Below are positions 49,833 through 59,165 of a stretch of DNA of 64,000 nt, piece after piece. How positions within the stretch are numbered: position 1 is the stretch's first letter; every line of letters begins with the position of its first letter. Below the pieces are notes generated by a model. It made no database searches. It worked only from the letters and a program-made list of their open reading frames with translations, and was not told where the DNA came from. A program made the translations under genes and the position numbers. Source of the stretch: CAVQBJ01 sp963819075 (GTDB taxonomy: Bacteria > Actinomycetota > Thermoleophilia > Solirubrobacterales > Solirubrobacteraceae); assembly GCA_963819075.1 (NCBI GenBank), contig CAWFUP010000004.1:186001-250000 (forward strand). Direction: 5' to 3'.

Positions 49833-51914
49833 ATGTTGGCCTTGCGCATCACCGTCGTCGCCAGCGGGTCGCCCGTGCCCGCTCGAATCGCCTTGTGGCT
49901 GGGTGCCCTTCTGCCCGCGTGCCTCGCCGCGCTCGCCCTGAGCGCCGCGCCGGCCGCAGTCGCGGCACCTCCGACCGCGCTGACCATCGCCTCCGGATGG
50001 GAGATCCACCCCGACCCGACCTTCAGCGGCCTCGCTCAGGGCCTCTCGGCCGGTCGCGGGGCGACCGGCTGGACGCCAACGACAGTGCCCGGCGTGTTCG
50101 ACGCCCGGCCGCTGCCGCAGCTCTTTGGAGGCACCGTGACGTGGTACCGCGTTACGTTCACGGGCCCGGCGGCGCCGCCGGGCTTCGCCTGGGGCGTTCA
50201 CTTCGGGGAGGTGCGCCGGACGGCCGCCGTGTGGCTCAACCGTCGCTACCTCGGCTCCAACGCTGACCCCTACTCGCCGTTCGTGCTGACCGCCCGGGGG
50301 CTGCGCAGCGGACGGCCGAACACGCTCGTCGTCCGCGTGGACAATCGCAAGGGCATCGAGCCGCGCGAGGGCTGGTGGAACTGGGGTGGGATCACCGAGC
50401 CCGTCTCGCTCGTACCGCTCGGTCCGATCGTCAACGCGGATCCCGGCGTCCTCGGGCAGGCGCAGTGCAGCGCCCCCAGCGCATGCTCAGCGCGCATCCT
50501 CGTCGACGGCACGGTGACCAACCGCAGCCCAACGCGCCAGGCGCCGCGGATCAGCGTCATCCTCACCCCGCCCTCCGGCGGCCCGCTCACGCGCGGACGC
50601 TACACGGCGCCGGCGCTGGCTCCGGGCGCCAGCGAGGGTGTCCGCTTCAGCTTCCCGCTCGCCGGGGCGCCCGACCTGTGGGCACCGGGCCACCCGGCGC
50701 TGTACACGACGCGCGTGACGACATTCGCCGGCGGCGCCGTCAGCCAGGTCGACGCGATGCAGACCGGCCTGCGCTCGGTCACCGTGCGCGACGGCCAGCT
50801 CTACCTCAACGATCGCGCCGTACAGCTGAGCGGCGCCTCGATCGAGGAGGACGTCCCGGGACGCGGTCCGGCGCTCACGCCGGCCGACATGGACCAGATC
50901 GTCGCCCAGCTGCAGGCCCTGCACGCCAACGTCACGCGCGCCCAATACCCGCTTGACCCACGCCTGCTCGACCGGCTCGATCAGGCCGGCATCATGGTCT
51001 GGAGCCAGGCGCCCATCTATCACCGCGACGAGCTGCTCGTGACCGCGAGCGAGCGCCACGCAGCGCTGGCGACGATGCAGCGCGCGGTGCTGCAGTCGCG
51101 CAACCACGCGTCGGTCATCACGCACTCGGTGGCCAACGAGCTCACGCCGACACCGGACACGATGCCCGGCACCCGGCGCTACCTCGACGATGCGGTACGC
51201 GACACGAAGGCGCTCGACCCCACCCTCCCGGTCTCGATCGACCTGCTCAGCTACCCCAACTACCCGCCCCAGCGCACGTACCACCAGTTCCAGCTGCTCG
51301 GGATCAACAACTACTTCGGCTGGTACCCCGGCCGCCCGCCGCACTCCACCGCGCAGCTGGCCGACCTCGAGCCCTACCTGCAGACGATGCACCGCCAGTA
51401 CCCCCAGCAGGCGCTGGTGATGACCGAGTTCGGCGCCGAGGCGTCCTTCGACGGCCCGGTTACCGTGAAGGGCAGCTACGCCTACCAGACGCACTACATC
51501 GAGCAGACGCTCGACATCGTGCGCACGCTGCCGTTCATGAACGGCGCGATCTACTGGACGTTGCGCGAGTTCGCCGTGAAGCCGAACTGGTACGGCGGCG
51601 GCGGCCCGACCGTCGACGAGCCGCGCGACTCGCTGCACCACAAGGGCCTGATCGCCTACGACGGCACCGCCAAGCCCGCCTTCGCGGTCACGAGCGCCGA
51701 GTTCGCAAGTACGCCCTTGTATCGAACGCCGCCGAGCGCGCCGACGACCGTCTGGCTCGCGATCGCCACGCTCGCGCTCAGCCTGCTCGCCGTCGCGGCG
51801 CTGGCGGCCCTCGACGTATGGCTGTTCGCGGGCATTCGCGATGCCGCCCGGCGGCGAACGCGCGCGGGACGGCCCCGTGCGGAGTCGCCGAGCCCCGAGC
51901 GCTCCTACGCCTGA
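49833..51914 (+). CDS. Secreted, membrane-anchored GH2-type glycosidase
   Basis: A 693-aa protein of the glycoside hydrolase family 2 (beta-galactosidase/glucuronidase) plan. Signal peptide to about residue 45 (LLPACLAALALSAAPAAVAA), jelly-roll domain (WEIHPDPT, WYRVTFTGPAAPPGFAWGVHFG), Ig-like domain, then a TIM barrel. The acid/base Glu is in SVANELTP (NE motif) and the nucleophile in MTEFGAEAS. A C-terminal membrane helix (VWLAIATLALSLLAVAALAAL) with basic tail anchors it. It acts outside the cell on an unknown beta-glycoside. Its end overlaps the next convergent gene by 10 bp. Confidence 0.85.
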   Translation: MLALRITVVASGSPVPARIALWLGALLPACLAALALSAAPAAVAAPPTALTIASGWEIHPDPTFSGLAQGLSAGRGATGWTPTTVPGVFDARPLPQLFGGTVTWYRVTFTGPAAPPGFAWGVHFGEVRRTAAVWLNRRYLGSNADPYSPFVLTARGLRSGRPNTLVVRVDNRKGIEPREGWWNWGGITEPVSLVPLGPIVNADPGVLGQAQCSAPSACSARILVDGTVTNRSPTRQAPRISVILTPPSGGPLTRGRYTAPALAPGASEGVRFSFPLAGAPDLWAPGHPALYTTRVTTFAGGAVSQVDAMQTGLRSVTVRDGQLYLNDRAVQLSGASIEEDVPGRGPALTPADMDQIVAQLQALHANVTRAQYPLDPRLLDRLDQAGIMVWSQAPIYHRDELLVTASERHAALATMQRAVLQSRNHASVITHSVANELTPTPDTMPGTRRYLDDAVRDTKALDPTLPVSIDLLSYPNYPPQRTYHQFQLLGINNYFGWYPGRPPHSTAQLADLEPYLQTMHRQYPQQALVMTEFGAEASFDGPVTVKGSYAYQTHYIEQTLDIVRTLPFMNGAIYWTLREFAVKPNWYGGGGPTVDEPRDSLHHKGLIAYDGTAKPAFAVTSAEFASTPLYRTPPSAPTTVWLAIATLALSLLAVAALAALDVWLFAGIRDAARRRTRAGRPRAESPSPERSYA

Positions 51915-53206
51915 CCGAGGGCGGCCGCCACCAGCGATGCCGGGCGCGGGCTGACAACGACGGTGAGCGGCCCTGAGAGGCCCGACTCGTGCGTCGCGTC
52001 ACCGGCCGCGAGCACGCGGTAGGTCTTGCTGCCCGGGTCGACGAGCGTCGTCATGAAGGCGAAGCTTCCGCCGGAGCTCGCGCCGCCGACGGGGATAGCG
52101 AGGCGCACACGCGCGATCGTGTGGAAGGCCCCGTCGTCGCCGAGCAGCTGCAGCGCCACGTCACTGCCCGGGGCCGCGCCGTCGACGCTGCCCTCGATCG
52201 TCTGTGACGATCCGAGCGACGCGCTGAGCGTGCTCGCGGCCGGTGTCACCGTCAGCTGGGTGCCCACGACGAGCGGCGCGCTTCGCACGGCGCCGGCGGT
52301 CACGGCGTAGACGGTGTTCGCGCCCGGTGTCTGCGCGAACCTGAAGTTCCCGGCCCCGTCGGTCGTCGTCGAGGCGATCGGCTGCACGTCGGCCACATCG
52401 GGACCGGCCAGCAGCGTGACCGGCACGCCGGCGGCGCGCCCACCGGAGCCCGCGAGCGCGCCCGAGAGCGTGACGGGCTGCCCGAGCGTGAGCGCCTCGC
52501 TCGACGCCGCGAGCGACAGCTGGCCGTTCGTCGCCGGCTCGGCCAGCAGCTCGAGCGGATCCGAGACGCCCGGGAGGTTATGCGCATCGCCGCCGAAGAA
52601 CGCGCGCAGCGCGACCGCGTGGGCCCCGCTGAACGTCGACGCGGCGACGAAGCCGCCGTCGGCGCCCACGACGGCGCGGGCGATCGTCTGCCACCCCGAG
52701 GGCGAGCGCTGCTGGACGAGCACCGGCTCGCCGGCGTGCCCGGTCGGAAGCACGCGCCCGGTGAGCGCGACGGCGGAACCGCTCGTCACGGTCGCATCGG
52801 GAGCGCCCAGCATCACCGACGCGGCCACCTGCTCGCGCACCGGACGCGACCGCAGGCCGAGCGCCGTCGCGTAGAGGCTCGCGCTCTCGTCGAGCGGGGC
52901 GCTCGCGCGGGTGAACACGAATGCGCCGTTCGCGTCGGCGCTCACCTGGGCCAGCAGCGTCGCGCGGGCGGCGCCCGGCGGACGCATCCACAGCGTGACC
53001 TCGACATCGACCGCGCCGGCGGCGAACACCCGGCCGGCAACGAGCGCCGGCTCGCCGGCGACGCCCGGGTTCGGGTAGGCGGCGAGGGTGATCGTGCGCG
53101 TGGCAGGCGCGCGCCCGCGACCGCTCGGCGCGGCGGAGGCGACCGTCGCGCCGCTGGCCACTCCGCCGGCAAGCAGACAGGCCGTGAGAAGGATCGTTCG
53201 TCGCAT
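51905..53206 (-). CDS. Secreted Ig-like-repeat protein
   Basis: A 433-aa exported protein. The signal peptide is MRRTILLTACLLAGGVASGA. The mature part is a series of about four beta-sandwich repeats, each opening like ITLAAYPNPGVAGEPALVAG, VTSGSAVALTGRVLPTGHAG, LTLGQPVTLSGALAGSGGRA and ASLGSSQTIEGSVDGAAPGS, the usual Ig-like/'carboxypeptidase-regulatory' or Big-like signature. It is probably a cell-surface structural or adhesive protein. ATG 53206 begins the signal peptide; the longer open frame upstream is the antisense of the next gene. Confidence 0.85.
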   Translation of the reverse strand: MRRTILLTACLLAGGVASGATVASAAPSGRGRAPATRTITLAAYPNPGVAGEPALVAGRVFAAGAVDVEVTLWMRPPGAARATLLAQVSADANGAFVFTRASAPLDESASLYATALGLRSRPVREQVAASVMLGAPDATVTSGSAVALTGRVLPTGHAGEPVLVQQRSPSGWQTIARAVVGADGGFVAASTFSGAHAVALRAFFGGDAHNLPGVSDPLELLAEPATNGQLSLAASSEALTLGQPVTLSGALAGSGGRAAGVPVTLLAGPDVADVQPIASTTTDGAGNFRFAQTPGANTVYAVTAGAVRSAPLVVGTQLTVTPAASTLSASLGSSQTIEGSVDGAAPGSDVALQLLGDDGAFHTIARVRLAIPVGGASSGGSFAFMTTLVDPGSKTYRVLAAGDATHESGLSGPLTVVVSPRPASLVAAALGQA

Positions 53207-53293
53207 CGTCTGCCCCCATAACCCGCATACGGGCCGGGGGGAGCGGTCCCGACCCGGGAATTCGCTGCACGTCGCGCATAATGGGCGCCCACG

Positions 53294-53974
53294 ATGGCCC
53301 CTCGCGTCTCTCGCCACCCCTCGATTCTCCACCTCCGTCACCCGGCCCGTCTGCGCGGCATCCTGCTCGCACTCGTCGTCGCCGCCGTTCTCCTCGCGGC
53401 CTGCGGGACGCAGGCCCCGCCGCCGATCACGCAGTCGAGCAACCGAACCGAGCTCGTCCAGGCCGAGTTCTTCCCGTTCTTCCGCGTCTACTGGGATGGC
53501 CTGCGCTTCCAGGGACTGTCGCTGACCGCCGCCGACGGCACGCAGAACTACAACCAGACGGTCGGCGAGAGCTTCCAGTACGGGAACTGCAATCCCGGCA
53601 ACGGACCGCTGCACACGGGAGGCTGCGTGCTCCCGCTGCAGGTGGCGACGGTCGTGTGGCACCGGCATTCGAACGCCGGCCTGGGGGCGCAGCGCAACAT
53701 CATCCTGCGCGGGGTGCCGGCCACGGTGTTCGCCGGCGGCAAGTCGATCGAGCTGTACACCAGCAAGTACGCGATCGACGTGTTCGCCGACACGCCGGCG
53801 CGAGCGCTCGCCGCCGCGCAGGCGCTGCGCACGCTCAACGCCCCCGGCGGTGCGGCGGGCCAGCTTCCCCCACCCGACTTCTGTCCCGAGTTCATCGGAC
53901 CGGCCCCGGACTTCGTCGCCGCGCGAACGAAGGGCGGTCGACTCGACTGCGTCGACGTGCTCACGGTGTATTGA
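53294..53974 (+). CDS. Putative lipoprotein
   Basis: A 226-aa lipoprotein. Signal: basic residues, LLALVVAAVLLAAC (lipobox Cys at about 37). The mature part has FFPFFRVYWDGLRFQGL, a Cys pair (GNCNPGNGPLHTGGCVLPLQ) and VDVFADTPARALAAAQALRT. I recognise no family. Located upstream of the two-component genes, transcribed the same way. Confidence 0.82.
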   Translation: MAPRVSRHPSILHLRHPARLRGILLALVVAAVLLAACGTQAPPPITQSSNRTELVQAEFFPFFRVYWDGLRFQGLSLTAADGTQNYNQTVGESFQYGNCNPGNGPLHTGGCVLPLQVATVVWHRHSNAGLGAQRNIILRGVPATVFAGGKSIELYTSKYAIDVFADTPARALAAAQALRTLNAPGGAAGQLPPPDFCPEFIGPAPDFVAARTKGGRLDCVDVLTVY

Positions 53975-54085
53975 TCGCGCCTCGGGGTCGGGGGCCTCTT
54001 CGCTGATTCTTCTCGCCCCCTTCACTGCCGTTTAGCTCGATCGAGCGCAATGGGATACTCAGGGCGCACTCCAGCACAACCCGTG

Positions 54086-54769
54086 ATGGCCGATCCGACT
54101 CGCATCCTCGTCGTCGACGACGAGCCCGCCGTTCAGCAGGCGCTCTCGCGCGCGCTCACGCTCGAGCGGTATGAGGTCGCGACCGCCGTCGACGGCCGCG
54201 AGGCGCTGGAGATGCTCGGACTCGTGCCCTACGACGCGGTCATCCTCGACGTGTCGATGCCCTTCCTCGACGGCATGCAGGTCTGTCGCCGGCTGCGCGA
54301 CAACGGCGACCACACGCCGGTGCTCATGCTCACGGCGCGCGACGACATCGACGATCGCGTGGCCGGGCTCGACGCCGGCGCCGACGACTATCTCGTCAAG
54401 CCATTCGCGCTGCGCGAGCTGATGGCCCGCGTGCGCGCGCTGCTGCGCCGCACCGGCGAGAACGAGCCGGACGGCATCATCGCCTTCGAAGACCTGCGGA
54501 TGGACAGCCTCGCCCACGAGGCGTGGCGGGGCGAGCGCAAGCTCGAGCTGACGCGCACTGAATTCCTCCTGCTCGACCTGTTCCTGCGCCACCCTCGGCA
54601 GGTCCTCACGCGCTCGCAGATCTTCGAGCACGTGTGGGGCTATGACTTCGGATCGAGCTCGAACTCGCTCGGCGTGTACATGGGCTACCTGCGCCGTAAG
54701 ACGGAGGCGGGCGGCGAACCACGGCTGCTGCACACCGTGCGCGGCGTCGGCTACGTCCTGCGCACGTGA
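54086..54769 (+). CDS. OmpR/MprA-like response regulator
   Basis: A 227-aa response regulator. Receiver with ILVVDDEPAVQQ, phospho-acceptor Asp in VILDVSMPF, LMLTARDDID and DDYLVKPFALREL. DNA-binding winged helix with LTRTEFLLLDLFLRHPRQVL and SLGVYMGYLRRKTEAGGE, ending HTVRGVGYVLRT. It resembles MprA of actinobacteria, which controls envelope stress responses. ATG 54086 chosen over 54050. Overlaps the kinase gene by 4 bp (GTGA). Confidence 0.95.
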   Translation: MADPTRILVVDDEPAVQQALSRALTLERYEVATAVDGREALEMLGLVPYDAVILDVSMPFLDGMQVCRRLRDNGDHTPVLMLTARDDIDDRVAGLDAGADDYLVKPFALRELMARVRALLRRTGENEPDGIIAFEDLRMDSLAHEAWRGERKLELTRTEFLLLDLFLRHPRQVLTRSQIFEHVWGYDFGSSSNSLGVYMGYLRRKTEAGGEPRLLHTVRGVGYVLRT

Positions 54770-56307
54770 CCTTCCGCCACCGCATCACGCTCGTGTCCGC
54801 CGCGGCGGTGGCGGTAGCGATCGTGCTCGCCTCGATCCTCATCTACGCGCTCACCTCCGAGCAGCTGCACCGCCAGGTCGACGACCAGCTGCGCGGACGC
54901 AGTCACACCGTCGTGTTCCTGGTCCGGCGCGCCCAGGGGGCGGGCGCGCGCGGACGTGCCCTCCTGGCGACCGGCGGCGTCGCGGCGCTCCGCGGCGACG
55001 TGGCCCGCGGGGCCGCCCCGCCGGACCCGGACGCGTTGGGCCTCGCCGCCGGTGCGACCGGGGCCACGGGACTGCGCGACGCCTTCCCCGCGCTGACGCC
55101 GGCGCCCAACGAGGTGCGCGGCTACCAGCAGATCATCGACGCCAACGGCCGCGTGCTGTTCCGCTCGGTCGCCTCGGAGACGCTGCCGGTCACCGCGCGG
55201 ATGCGCGCGCTGGCCGCATATGGCGGGGCTCCGTTTCTGACCAACGCCACCGTCAACGGGACCCACCTGCGCGTGCTCGCCGTGCCCGCCGGCGGCGGCC
55301 GGGCCGTCCTGCTCGCCCAGCCGCTCACCGACGTCGATCACCTGCTCGCCCGGCTGCGACTCATCCTCGCGCTGATCGATGCCGGCGGCATCGCGCTCGC
55401 CGCTCTGCTCGGCACGTTCGTCGCCGGCGCGGCGCTCACGCCGATCCGGCGCCTCATGCGCGCCACCGAGCACGTCACGCGCACGCGCGACCTCTCCCAG
55501 CGGATCACGCCGACCGGCGAGGACGAGATCGGGCGTCTGGCCGAGAGCTTCAACGGCATGCTCGACGCACTCGACGGCTCGATGCGCGCGCTCGACGCGT
55601 CGGTCACGGCCCAGCGACAACTCGTCGCCGATGCCTCGCACGAGCTGCGCACGCCGGTCACGAGCGTGCGCACGAACGTCGAGATCCTCCTGCAGGCCGA
55701 GGACATGGATCCCGGCGAGCGTCGCCGCCTGTTGCGCTCGGTCGTCGAGCAGCTCGAGGAGCTGACGATGCTCATGAACGACCTGATCGAGCTCGCACGG
55801 GGCGAGGAGCCACACGACCGCGACGAAGACGTCCGGCTCGACCTGCTCGTCGGCGACGCCATCGCGCGCGCCCGCCGCCACACGCCCGACGCCGTGTTCT
55901 CGGCGGAGCTCGAGGAGACGCTCATCCTCGGCGCGCCGGCGCGGCTGGACCGGGCGATCAACAACCTCCTCGACAACGCCGTCAAGTACAGCCCACCGGG
56001 CGAACCGATCGAGGTCACGCTGCGCGGCGGCGAGCTGTGCGTGCGCGATCACGGGCCCGGTTTCTCCGAGCAGGACCTCCCACACGTGTTCGACCGCTTC
56101 TACCGCGGCGCCGAGGCGCGCGGGCGGTCCGGGTCCGGGCTCGGCCTGGCCATCGTGCATCAGGTCGCGCTCGCACACGGCGGTGGCATCACGGCGGAGC
56201 GGGCGCCGGGGGGCGGGGCGCTCATGCGCTTGCGCCTGCGCCTTGCCCCGCCGAGCCCGGCCGAGGATGAGCGCGTGCCCGCGGCCGACCACGCCCCGCT
56301 CGTCTAG
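54766..56307 (+). CDS. MprB-like sensor histidine kinase
   Basis: A 513-aa kinase. Two membrane segments (about 8-30 and 190-215) flank an extracytoplasmic domain of about 160 residues. A HAMP linker follows (PIRRLMRATEHVTRTRDLSQ). HisKA with DASHELRTPVTSVRTNVEIL carries the phospho-His. HATPase motifs are NNLLDNAVKYS, VRDHGPGFSE and GSGLGLAIVHQVA. It phosphorylates the regulator encoded just upstream. Signal unknown. Starts with GTG. Confidence 0.95.
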   Translation: MTFRHRITLVSAAAVAVAIVLASILIYALTSEQLHRQVDDQLRGRSHTVVFLVRRAQGAGARGRALLATGGVAALRGDVARGAAPPDPDALGLAAGATGATGLRDAFPALTPAPNEVRGYQQIIDANGRVLFRSVASETLPVTARMRALAAYGGAPFLTNATVNGTHLRVLAVPAGGGRAVLLAQPLTDVDHLLARLRLILALIDAGGIALAALLGTFVAGAALTPIRRLMRATEHVTRTRDLSQRITPTGEDEIGRLAESFNGMLDALDGSMRALDASVTAQRQLVADASHELRTPVTSVRTNVEILLQAEDMDPGERRRLLRSVVEQLEELTMLMNDLIELARGEEPHDRDEDVRLDLLVGDAIARARRHTPDAVFSAELEETLILGAPARLDRAINNLLDNAVKYSPPGEPIEVTLRGGELCVRDHGPGFSEQDLPHVFDRFYRGAEARGRSGSGLGLAIVHQVALAHGGGITAERAPGGGALMRLRLRLAPPSPAEDERVPAADHAPLV

Positions 56308-56420
56308 GGGCCCGTCATCCGCCGTGGTCGGCGCGTGCACCGCGTAGCATCTGGCGGCATGCCGCGCCGTGCTGACCGCCTTGCCCCGCTCGCCCGGGTG
56401 GACGAGCCTCACCGCGCCCC

Positions 56421-57851
56421 GTGAGGCGTCGTGCCGCGTACGCGGGGGCGGCGGCCGGCGCCCTCGGCGTCGTCGCGCTCGTCGCGCCGGACGCCGCGCT
56501 CGCCCACGGCCTGGTGGGCCGGCTCGATCTGCCCGTCCCCAAGTGGCTGTTCGCGTGGGCCGCCTCGCTGGTGCTCATCATCTCCTTCGTCGCGCTGGCG
56601 ACGATGTGGCCCACGCCCCGCCTGGAGGGCCCGCGGCGCACGCGCGTCCTCTGGCGCCCGCCGCGCGTGCTCGAGCCGCTGTGCGGCGCGATCGGCCTTG
56701 CCCTGTTCGCCGTCGTCGTCTACTCGGGGCTCGCGGGGGAGCAGTTCGACGAGTTCTCCAACCTCACACCGACCTTCATCTTCTACCTGTTCTGGGTCGG
56801 AGTCCCGTTCCTGAGCCTCGCCCTCGGCGACGTCTTCCGGGCGTTCAACCCCTGGCGCGCGTTCGCGCGCGCCGTCGCGTGGGCGGCCAGCCGGGCCCGT
56901 GGCGCCGAAGGCCTGCCGGCACCGCTGCCCTACCCGACCTGGCTCGGTCGCTGGCCGGCCGCGCTCGGGATCCTCGGCTTCGCCTGGCTGGAGCTCGTCT
57001 ACGTCAACCGCGGCAATCCGCAGACGCTCGCCTACCTCTCGCTCGGGTACGCGGCCGTGATGCTGATCGGGATGAGCCTCTACGGCATCGAGCCGTGGAC
57101 GACCCGCGCGGACGCCTTCTCGGTCGAATTCAACCTCTTCTCCCGCATGGCCCCGCTGCGCTGGGAGCGCGAGCGCCTCGAGCTGCGACCACCGCTCGTC
57201 GGCATCGTCGACCTCGAGATCGTGCCCGGGACGATCGCACTCGTCACCGCGATGATCGGGTCGACGAGCTTTGACGGCTTCGAGCAGGGCTCGTCCTGGC
57301 TGCGCGGGCTCGAGCCGCACCTCCAGAGCGTCTTCGCCGGCCTTGGCGCCGGCCCCGACGCCGCCCTGGAGCTGGCCTCCACCGTCGGCCTGCTGTTCGC
57401 GTGGGGATTCATCGCCGCGCTGTACGAGCTCGGGATCCGCGGAATGCGCACCGTGGACCCCCGCTTCTCGCGCCAGGACCTCGCGCGCCGCTTCGTACAC
57501 ACGCTCGTGCCGATCGCGCTCGCCTACATCGTCGCGCACTACTTCTCGGCGCTCGTGTACGAGCTTCAGGGTGCGGTCGCGCTCGCCTCGGACCCGCTCG
57601 GCAACGGCTCGAACCTGTTCGGCACCGCCAACGTGCAGATCGACTACAGCGTCCTCTCGGCCAACGCGATCTGGTACGTGCAGATCGGCGCGTTGCTCCT
57701 CGGCCACGTCTGCGGCCTGATGCTCGCGCACGACCGCGCGCTCGTGATCTACCGGCGCACGACCGACGCGGTGCGCTCCCAATACTGGATGCTCGCGGTG
57801 ATGGTCGCATTCACGAGCCTCGGCCTGTGGCTGCTGTCCGCGGCGGAGTGA
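56421..57851 (+). CDS. Multi-spanning membrane protein (fenitrothion-hydrolase-like annotation group)
   Basis: A 476-aa protein with a signal-like N-terminus (GVVALVAPDAALAHG) and about 10 membrane helices. Conserved-looking stretches include WLFAWAASLVLIISFVALAT, NPWRAFARAVAW and SLYGIEPWTTRADAFSVEF. Several actinobacterial proteins of this build carry the name 'fenitrothion hydrolase' by similarity, but there is no recognisable hydrolase active site; a transport or electron-transfer role is as likely. Its 3' end overlaps the AraC-type gene by 41 bp. Confidence 0.7.
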   Translation: MRRRAAYAGAAAGALGVVALVAPDAALAHGLVGRLDLPVPKWLFAWAASLVLIISFVALATMWPTPRLEGPRRTRVLWRPPRVLEPLCGAIGLALFAVVVYSGLAGEQFDEFSNLTPTFIFYLFWVGVPFLSLALGDVFRAFNPWRAFARAVAWAASRARGAEGLPAPLPYPTWLGRWPAALGILGFAWLELVYVNRGNPQTLAYLSLGYAAVMLIGMSLYGIEPWTTRADAFSVEFNLFSRMAPLRWERERLELRPPLVGIVDLEIVPGTIALVTAMIGSTSFDGFEQGSSWLRGLEPHLQSVFAGLGAGPDAALELASTVGLLFAWGFIAALYELGIRGMRTVDPRFSRQDLARRFVHTLVPIALAYIVAHYFSALVYELQGAVALASDPLGNGSNLFGTANVQIDYSVLSANAIWYVQIGALLLGHVCGLMLAHDRALVIYRRTTDAVRSQYWMLAVMVAFTSLGLWLLSAAE

Positions 57852-58218
57852 CGCCGGCCGCCGCCCGCCGGGCCGCCCGCGCCGCCGCGCGAAAGCGCGC
57901 GGGCGACAGGCCGTAGCGGCGCGTGAAGGCGGCCGTGAACGCCGACCGGCTGCGAAAGCCGACGATTCGCCCGATGTCGGCCACGGCGATCGATTGCTCT
58001 GATAAAAGCTCAGCGCCGGCGCGCAGGCGCGCGACGCGCAGCTCCTCGGCGACGGTGGTGGCGCCCGCATCCGCATACGCGCGCTGCAGCGCGCGCCGAG
58101 ACGTGCCAAGCCAGCGGGCGAGCTCGGCCACCGTGAGCGGCTCACGGTAGTGGCGGGCGATCGCCTCGCCGGCGCGGCGGCGAAGCTCGGCCCGTGGCGA
58201 TCTGGAGCACTGTGGCAT
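57811..58218 (-). CDS. AraC-family HTH regulator
   Basis: A 135-aa protein consisting of the AraC DNA-binding domain alone: IARHYREPLTVAELARWLGT, RRALQRAYADAGATT and the second HTH VADIGRIVGFRSRSAFTAAF, then TRRYGLSPARFRA. There is no sensor domain, so it may be a SoxS-like stand-alone regulator. Arg/Ala-rich tail. Its stop lies inside the convergent gene. Confidence 0.9.
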   Translation of the reverse strand: MPQCSRSPRAELRRRAGEAIARHYREPLTVAELARWLGTSRRALQRAYADAGATTVAEELRVARLRAGAELLSEQSIAVADIGRIVGFRSRSAFTAAFTRRYGLSPARFRAAARAARRAAAGVTPPRTAATGRGS

Positions 58219-58275
58219 GGCGCCCTATCCGACGTGCGCGGCCAGAACGGGACATGCGGCCGGATCGCCGCCGAC

Positions 58276-59076
58276 TCAGATGATGACGGCTACGGTGCCG
58301 CCGTCGACCGACCACGCCGCGCCGGCGACCGTGCTCGCCCGCTCGGAGCACAGGAACACGATCGCCGCGGCGACCTCTTCGGGTTCGGCGAAGCGCCCGA
58401 GCGGCACCTTCGCCGACTGGCGGGCAAGCGCCTCGTCGCGCGTCACGTGCGCCAGCTCGGCGATCTGCTCGGCCATGCCGCCCGCCGCCACCCACAGGGG
58501 CGAGCTGACCGGACCGGGCGCGACGGCGTTCACGAGCACGGCGCGCGAGGCGTAGACGTCGGCGAACGCGCGCGACAGCGACAGCTGCGCGGCCTTCGTG
58601 ACCGAGTAGGCCATGTTGTTGAGCGACGGTCGCTTCCCGGCCGAGGAGGCGACGTTGACGATCCGCCCCCAACCGCGCTCGGCCATCGGGGGCGCGAGCT
58701 GCAGCATGAGGCGTCGGGACGCCATCACGTGCAGCTCCCACAGCTGCTGCCAGTCCTCGTCGGTGAGATCCTCGGGCGCCCGCGCGAAGGTCGTTCCGGC
58801 GTTGTTGACGAGCACGTCGGCCTCCCCGAACTGCGCGGCGCACGCGTGCGCGATCTGCGCGGGCGCATCCGGCTCGGTCACGTCCGCGGCGAGCGTGGCC
58901 ACGCGCCCGGTCGTGCCCGCCGCCGCCTCCTCGGCCGCCGCCTGCAGCCGCTCAGGCGAGCGCGCGACCATGAGCACGCCCGCGCCCTCGGCCACGAGCA
59001 GACGCGCGGTCGCCAGGCCGATACCGGAGCTCGCCCCCGTGACCACGCACGGCCGCCCGTTGATGCCGAGATCCAT
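58276..59076 (-). CDS. Short-chain dehydrogenase/reductase
   Basis: A 266-aa classical SDR. TGASSGIGLATARLL binds the nucleotide, VLVNNAGTTF is the NNAG motif and NMAYSVTKAAQLSLS has the catalytic Tyr-x3-Lys; GPVSSPLW follows. All catalytic residues are present. It begins MDLGINGRPCVV. Substrate unknown. It is on the same strand as the AraC gene 57 bp downstream, so they may be co-transcribed. Confidence 0.92.
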   Translation of the reverse strand: MDLGINGRPCVVTGASSGIGLATARLLVAEGAGVLMVARSPERLQAAAEEAAAGTTGRVATLAADVTEPDAPAQIAHACAAQFGEADVLVNNAGTTFARAPEDLTDEDWQQLWELHVMASRRLMLQLAPPMAERGWGRIVNVASSAGKRPSLNNMAYSVTKAAQLSLSRAFADVYASRAVLVNAVAPGPVSSPLWVAAGGMAEQIAELAHVTRDEALARQSAKVPLGRFAEPEEVAAAIVFLCSERASTVAGAAWSVDGGTVAVII

Positions 59077-59165
59077 GCGCCGTCACGCCTCCGCGTCACG
59101 CGGGCGCTGCCACACGGTCACGGACGGCATCGATCCATTATCCCGCGTCGCGCCTCCAAGCTGCG

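Noticed and set aside
53207..54025. N-terminal extension of the Ig-like-repeat protein frame
   Set aside because: The extension is antisense to the lipoprotein gene; the signal peptide at 53206 defines the true start.
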